DNA of 64,000 nucleotides from positions 1,230,465 through 1,294,464 of the forward strand of contig NZ_CP031153.1 in the NCBI RefSeq assembly GCF_003352465.1, written 5' to 3'. This stretch comes from Kordia sp. SMS9 (GTDB lineage: Bacteria; Bacteroidota; Bacteroidia; Flavobacteriales; Flavobacteriaceae). The notes beneath the pieces are model-generated. The model searched no databases. It worked only from the letters and a program-made list of their open reading frames with translations, and was not told the origin of the DNA. The position numbers were made by a program, and so were the translations under genes. Shown one piece after another: positions 61,858 through 64,000 of this stretch. How positions within the stretch are numbered: position 1 is the stretch's first letter; the number at the start of each line of letters is the position of its first letter.

Positions 61858-62376
61858 TTAATCAATTTGTAACTCATAAATTTCTTTGGTACTCAAGTTT
61901 ATTTTGAACCTATAATAGCAATTTCCACCAGACATCGTACTAAAAGCAGCTGTCTTCCAGTTTAGATTTTTAGGAACTTTACAGAAAAAATTAATCCACA
62001 CTTCTTTTTCTTCTTTTGCATTAATGACAGGTAAATATTGCCTTTTAAAACCATTGGTTTCTAGTTCATCTCCAGTTTCTTCTTCTTGATACAACGGATT
62101 TTCTTTATTATACTTTACCAATGCTTTTGCTTGTGCTGAATTGTGTGCAACAATCATTTTTTGTAACAATTCTTCAATTTCAATCAATTCTTTAGTTGAA
62201 AGCGTTGCTTCTTTCACATTTTTAAAATAATAACCTCTATTTTCACTAAAAGGTAAAATGGTATACTCCGTTTTTGCTAGAGGAAAGCTATCTTTTTTTG
62301 TTTCCACGGAAGTGTTTTGACCTTTACAGGACATATACATGCCTAACGAAATTATAAGTAATATATACTTCTTCAT
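61858..62376 (-). CDS. Hypothetical lipoprotein
   Basis: 172 residues from MKKYILLIISLGMYMSC, a lipoprotein signal with Cys 17. The mature part has no recognised domain, with two charged helix-like stretches (TKELIEIEELLQKMIVAHNS) and a C-terminal strand FYYR-type (NCYYRFKINLSTKEIYEL). A start at 62457 would overlap the next gene by 32 bp and lacks a signal, so 62376 is used. Part of a three-gene minus-strand cluster of small envelope proteins. Confidence 0.72.
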   Translation of the reverse strand: MKKYILLIISLGMYMSCKGQNTSVETKKDSFPLAKTEYTILPFSENRGYYFKNVKEATLSTKELIEIEELLQKMIVAHNSAQAKALVKYNKENPLYQEEETGDELETNGFKRQYLPVINAKEEKEVWINFFCKVPKNLNWKTAAFSTMSGGNCYYRFKINLSTKEIYELQID

Positions 62377-62425
62377 ACTATTTTTGGATATCATCACTAA
62401 GTTTGTATTGGTTTTAACGAGCAAG

Positions 62426-62902
62426 TTAGGCTTTATTTTTTGAAAGTTGATTGACAACTTCTTCTAGCAAATTCATTCCTTTTCGATCTAGTTTTTCAAG
62501 CATATATACGCTTACATTTTCATTTCCATCTTGAAATGTAACGGTTGCAGTTTCGCCACGTATATCAATCGTTTCAATTTTAGAAATCGGCAGTTTAAAC
62601 TTTTCGCCAATTTCTGTTTTTAAATATGTATACGAAGTTAATGCGAGGACTAAAACCGAACCAACAACAGTGTACTTAATCGTTGGATCGACCTTAAATA
62701 GCATAAAAAAAGCCAGTACTACTGCTATTCCGACCAATATAAATGGAATAAATCGCATTCGAAATTGCCGAAACGAATCCTGTTTCTGAATTCCTTTTTC
62801 TTTCAAGTCTTTCACTTCTGACCAATTTCCAGTATTTGTAAAATATAGATTTTCGGAATCTATATTCACAAATCCATATTTGTATTTAAACCAATCTTTC
62901 AT
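62426..62902 (-). CDS. Hypothetical protein with two membrane helices
   Basis: A 158-residue protein. The N-terminal 50 residues are soluble, with DWFKYKYGFVNIDSENLYFT. Two adjacent hydrophobic helices follow (about 50-70 and 74-92), with a cytoplasmic C-terminal domain of strands (ISKIETIDIRGETATVTFQD). The domain order resembles PH-like YdbS/bPH proteins in outline, but I cannot claim it. Between the two small lipoprotein genes, on the same strand, with a 5-bp spacer to the next upstream gene. Confidence 0.7.
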   Translation of the reverse strand: MKDWFKYKYGFVNIDSENLYFTNTGNWSEVKDLKEKGIQKQDSFRQFRMRFIPFILVGIAVVLAFFMLFKVDPTIKYTVVGSVLVLALTSYTYLKTEIGEKFKLPISKIETIDIRGETATVTFQDGNENVSVYMLEKLDRKGMNLLEEVVNQLSKNKA

Positions 62903-62907
62903 CTTAG

Positions 62908-63546
62908 CTAATCTTTAAGTTTCTCCACAATATCTTTATACATGTCCATCATGTAAAAACCACCTGAACTTACAAAATAAAGTCTATTTTCTTCTACAAA
63001 TAGTTCGTATGGCGCTTTGCTAACGTACATCCAAACAGAACTTTCACTTTTTGAATTCAGCAACATTTCGTATGTCATTTCTGCACTTTCAGGAGTTTTA
63101 AAAATATATTCTTCCACCGTAACTCTTGGATACGTATTTCCATTAGTCTGCATTGGTTTTGTTCCTTTTAAAAAGGCTTTGTGAATCTTATGAAGTTTAT
63201 TTTTAAATATAGCGATATCAATAGCTTTCAGATTACCTTTTAGTTGTAAAACGCGTTGTAAACTACCTAATAACATTGATTTTTTTGGTGAAACAACTTC
63301 TAAATTTTTCAGTTGATACTTATGTGCTAACGTTGCTAAGCGCGCTACTTTTTCTTTCAATTTAGAAGTAAGATCGCTGTTTTTTTTAGGTTCACTTTCG
63401 TGAGAATTGACTTTTGGCGAAATCGTATCTTTAGAAGTTTCTATCGTTTTCTTCCCTGTTTTATCGGCGTTTTTTTCCGAATTAACATCACAAGAGAAAA
63501 ATCCCAAGAAAATAAGTAAAACAATATAGCATGCGTTATTTTTCAT
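62908..63546 (-). CDS. Hypothetical lipoprotein
   Basis: A 212-residue lipoprotein (MKNNACYIVLLIFLGFFSC, Cys 19). A Lys/Ser/Glu-rich linker (20-60) is followed by a helical domain (LKEKVARLATLAHKYQL), a hydrophobic strand region, and VTVEEYIFKTPESAEMTYEM and the SGGFYMMDMYKDIVEK end. Unknown family. The 62426 gene follows at 5 bp; probably one transcript. Confidence 0.7.
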   Translation of the reverse strand: MKNNACYIVLLIFLGFFSCDVNSEKNADKTGKKTIETSKDTISPKVNSHESEPKKNSDLTSKLKEKVARLATLAHKYQLKNLEVVSPKKSMLLGSLQRVLQLKGNLKAIDIAIFKNKLHKIHKAFLKGTKPMQTNGNTYPRVTVEEYIFKTPESAEMTYEMLLNSKSESSVWMYVSKAPYELFVEENRLYFVSSGGFYMMDMYKDIVEKLKD

Positions 63547-63579
63547 GTTATGAAGATATAAAATAACGCTTACACGGCA

Positions 63580-64000
63580 TTATTTCTTTACAGGAAACTT
63601 GTGTTTTAGAAAATTAAATACCAGCTCAAAATGGTTCAATGGAGCCGCATGCGAACCTACAATGTTAATATGTACAGCTTCGTATGTAAAATGATGATAT
63701 TTCAGTCTATTCATCATTTTATTGCACATTGGTGTTGTAGGTGCAATTTCATCTTCGGTGGCAGATATTAGTAAAATAGGCGCTTGTATCTTTTCAATCT
63801 GGATCAATGCGTTCTTTTCGGCTTCTGTATCTTGCAACATCGTTTCAAAAGCACCGCGTAAATCGCGTTTCATCAAAAAAGGAACAGTGGCTTCATTTAT
63901 AGGAACAAAAGGCAATTCAGCACCATTAAATGTCCAAGAGGAACTTGTAAAATGATTGGTGTTTCCTAGAAATACAGCGTGACTTGGCACTAAGGCCACC
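63580..64000 (-). CDS. Acyl-CoA thioesterase/BAAT C-terminal-type hydrolase (partial)
   Basis: Only the C-terminal ~140 residues are in the window; the gene continues past position 64000. It is the alpha/beta-hydrolase C-terminal part with SSSWTFNGAELPFVP, then ALIQIEKIQAPILLISATED (strand carrying the catalytic Asp region, EDEIAPT) and HINIVGSHAAPLNHFE, with the late catalytic His. This matches the BAAT C-terminal domain family of acyl-CoA thioester hydrolases or bile-acid amino-transferases, which also includes dienelactone-hydrolase-like enzymes. Substrate unknown. Confidence 0.8.
   Translation of the reverse strand, partial: VALVPSHAVFLGNTNHFTSSSWTFNGAELPFVPINEATVPFLMKRDLRGAFETMLQDTEAEKNALIQIEKIQAPILLISATEDEIAPTTPMCNKMMNRLKYHHFTYEAVHINIVGSHAAPLNHFELVFNFLKHKFPVKK

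Noticed and set aside
1..64000. CRISPR arrays, IS elements with transposases, prophage genes, rRNA
   Set aside because: No regularly spaced direct repeats, no transposase or integrase ORF, no phage structural gene and no rRNA sequence were seen; only one tRNA was found.

Overview
This window is AT-rich chromosomal DNA from a member of the Bacteroidota, most likely a marine Flavobacteriaceae. The evidence is a secreted subtilase with a C-terminal type IX secretion sorting domain, TonB-dependent receptors with carboxypeptidase-like N-terminal domains, DUF4249 and DUF4837 lipoproteins, a GIN-domain protein, GlnRS fused to a YqeY domain, FecI/FecR signalling, and TAnnTTTG-type promoter boxes. A peptide leader of the LNK-x-x-(I/V)S-x-L...GG type recalls Kordia and relatives, but the genus is only a guess. 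Almost everything is vertical, core-type gene content. I see no prophage, integrase, IS transposase, CRISPR array or rRNA operon, and only one tRNA (tRNA-Cys).

Layout: 0-9 kb holds rnpA, a CtpA-type protease, an ElaA-like GNAT, rpiB, a roughly 790-bp gene-free stretch with DnaA-box-like sequences, a lipid kinase, rnr and a YbjQ-family protein. 9-15 kb has an orphan RiPP-like precursor, a GIN-domain protein, a DUF2846-like protein with a strong palindromic operator candidate, a LysE exporter, tRNA-Cys, folB, a Zn-ribbon protein and glnS. 15-29 kb has the large subtilase, a LytTR two-component pair next to a beta-lactamase-like hydrolase, a stomatin/SPFH protein, barrel and OmpA proteins, gltX, and an alkB alkane hydroxylase behind an outer-membrane protein gene. 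29-37 kb is a rightward block (DUF4175 - ybeY - mnmG - GNAT - methyltransferase - OmpH) carrying three identical, perfect 16-bp parS-type palindromes within 2.9 kb.

37-42 kb is a leftward gene set I cannot match to a known system: a 51-aa ORF, a 411-aa Cys-rich protein with a dense Cys/His cluster, a lipoprotein, a multi-pass membrane protein, a LytS-like kinase and a LytTR regulator. 42-50 kb has a TonB receptor/DUF4249 pair and a separate FecI-FecR-TonB receptor surface-signalling set. 50-62 kb has holB, a DUF2652/SRPBCC protein beside pgk, an S41 protease, a MltD-like lytic transglycosylase with a DUF4837 lipoprotein, and tex. 62-64 kb has three small envelope proteins and the 3' end of a BAAT-type hydrolase.

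The most notable signals outside genes are the parS cluster, which together with rnpA and mnmG suggests an origin-proximal segment; a family of short intergenic CGTCAT...CTTGATTCAG repeats; a 112-bp MITE-like element with 11-bp perfect terminal inverted repeats; and a pgk terminator whose two stem arms are 103 bp apart with a repeat copy between them.
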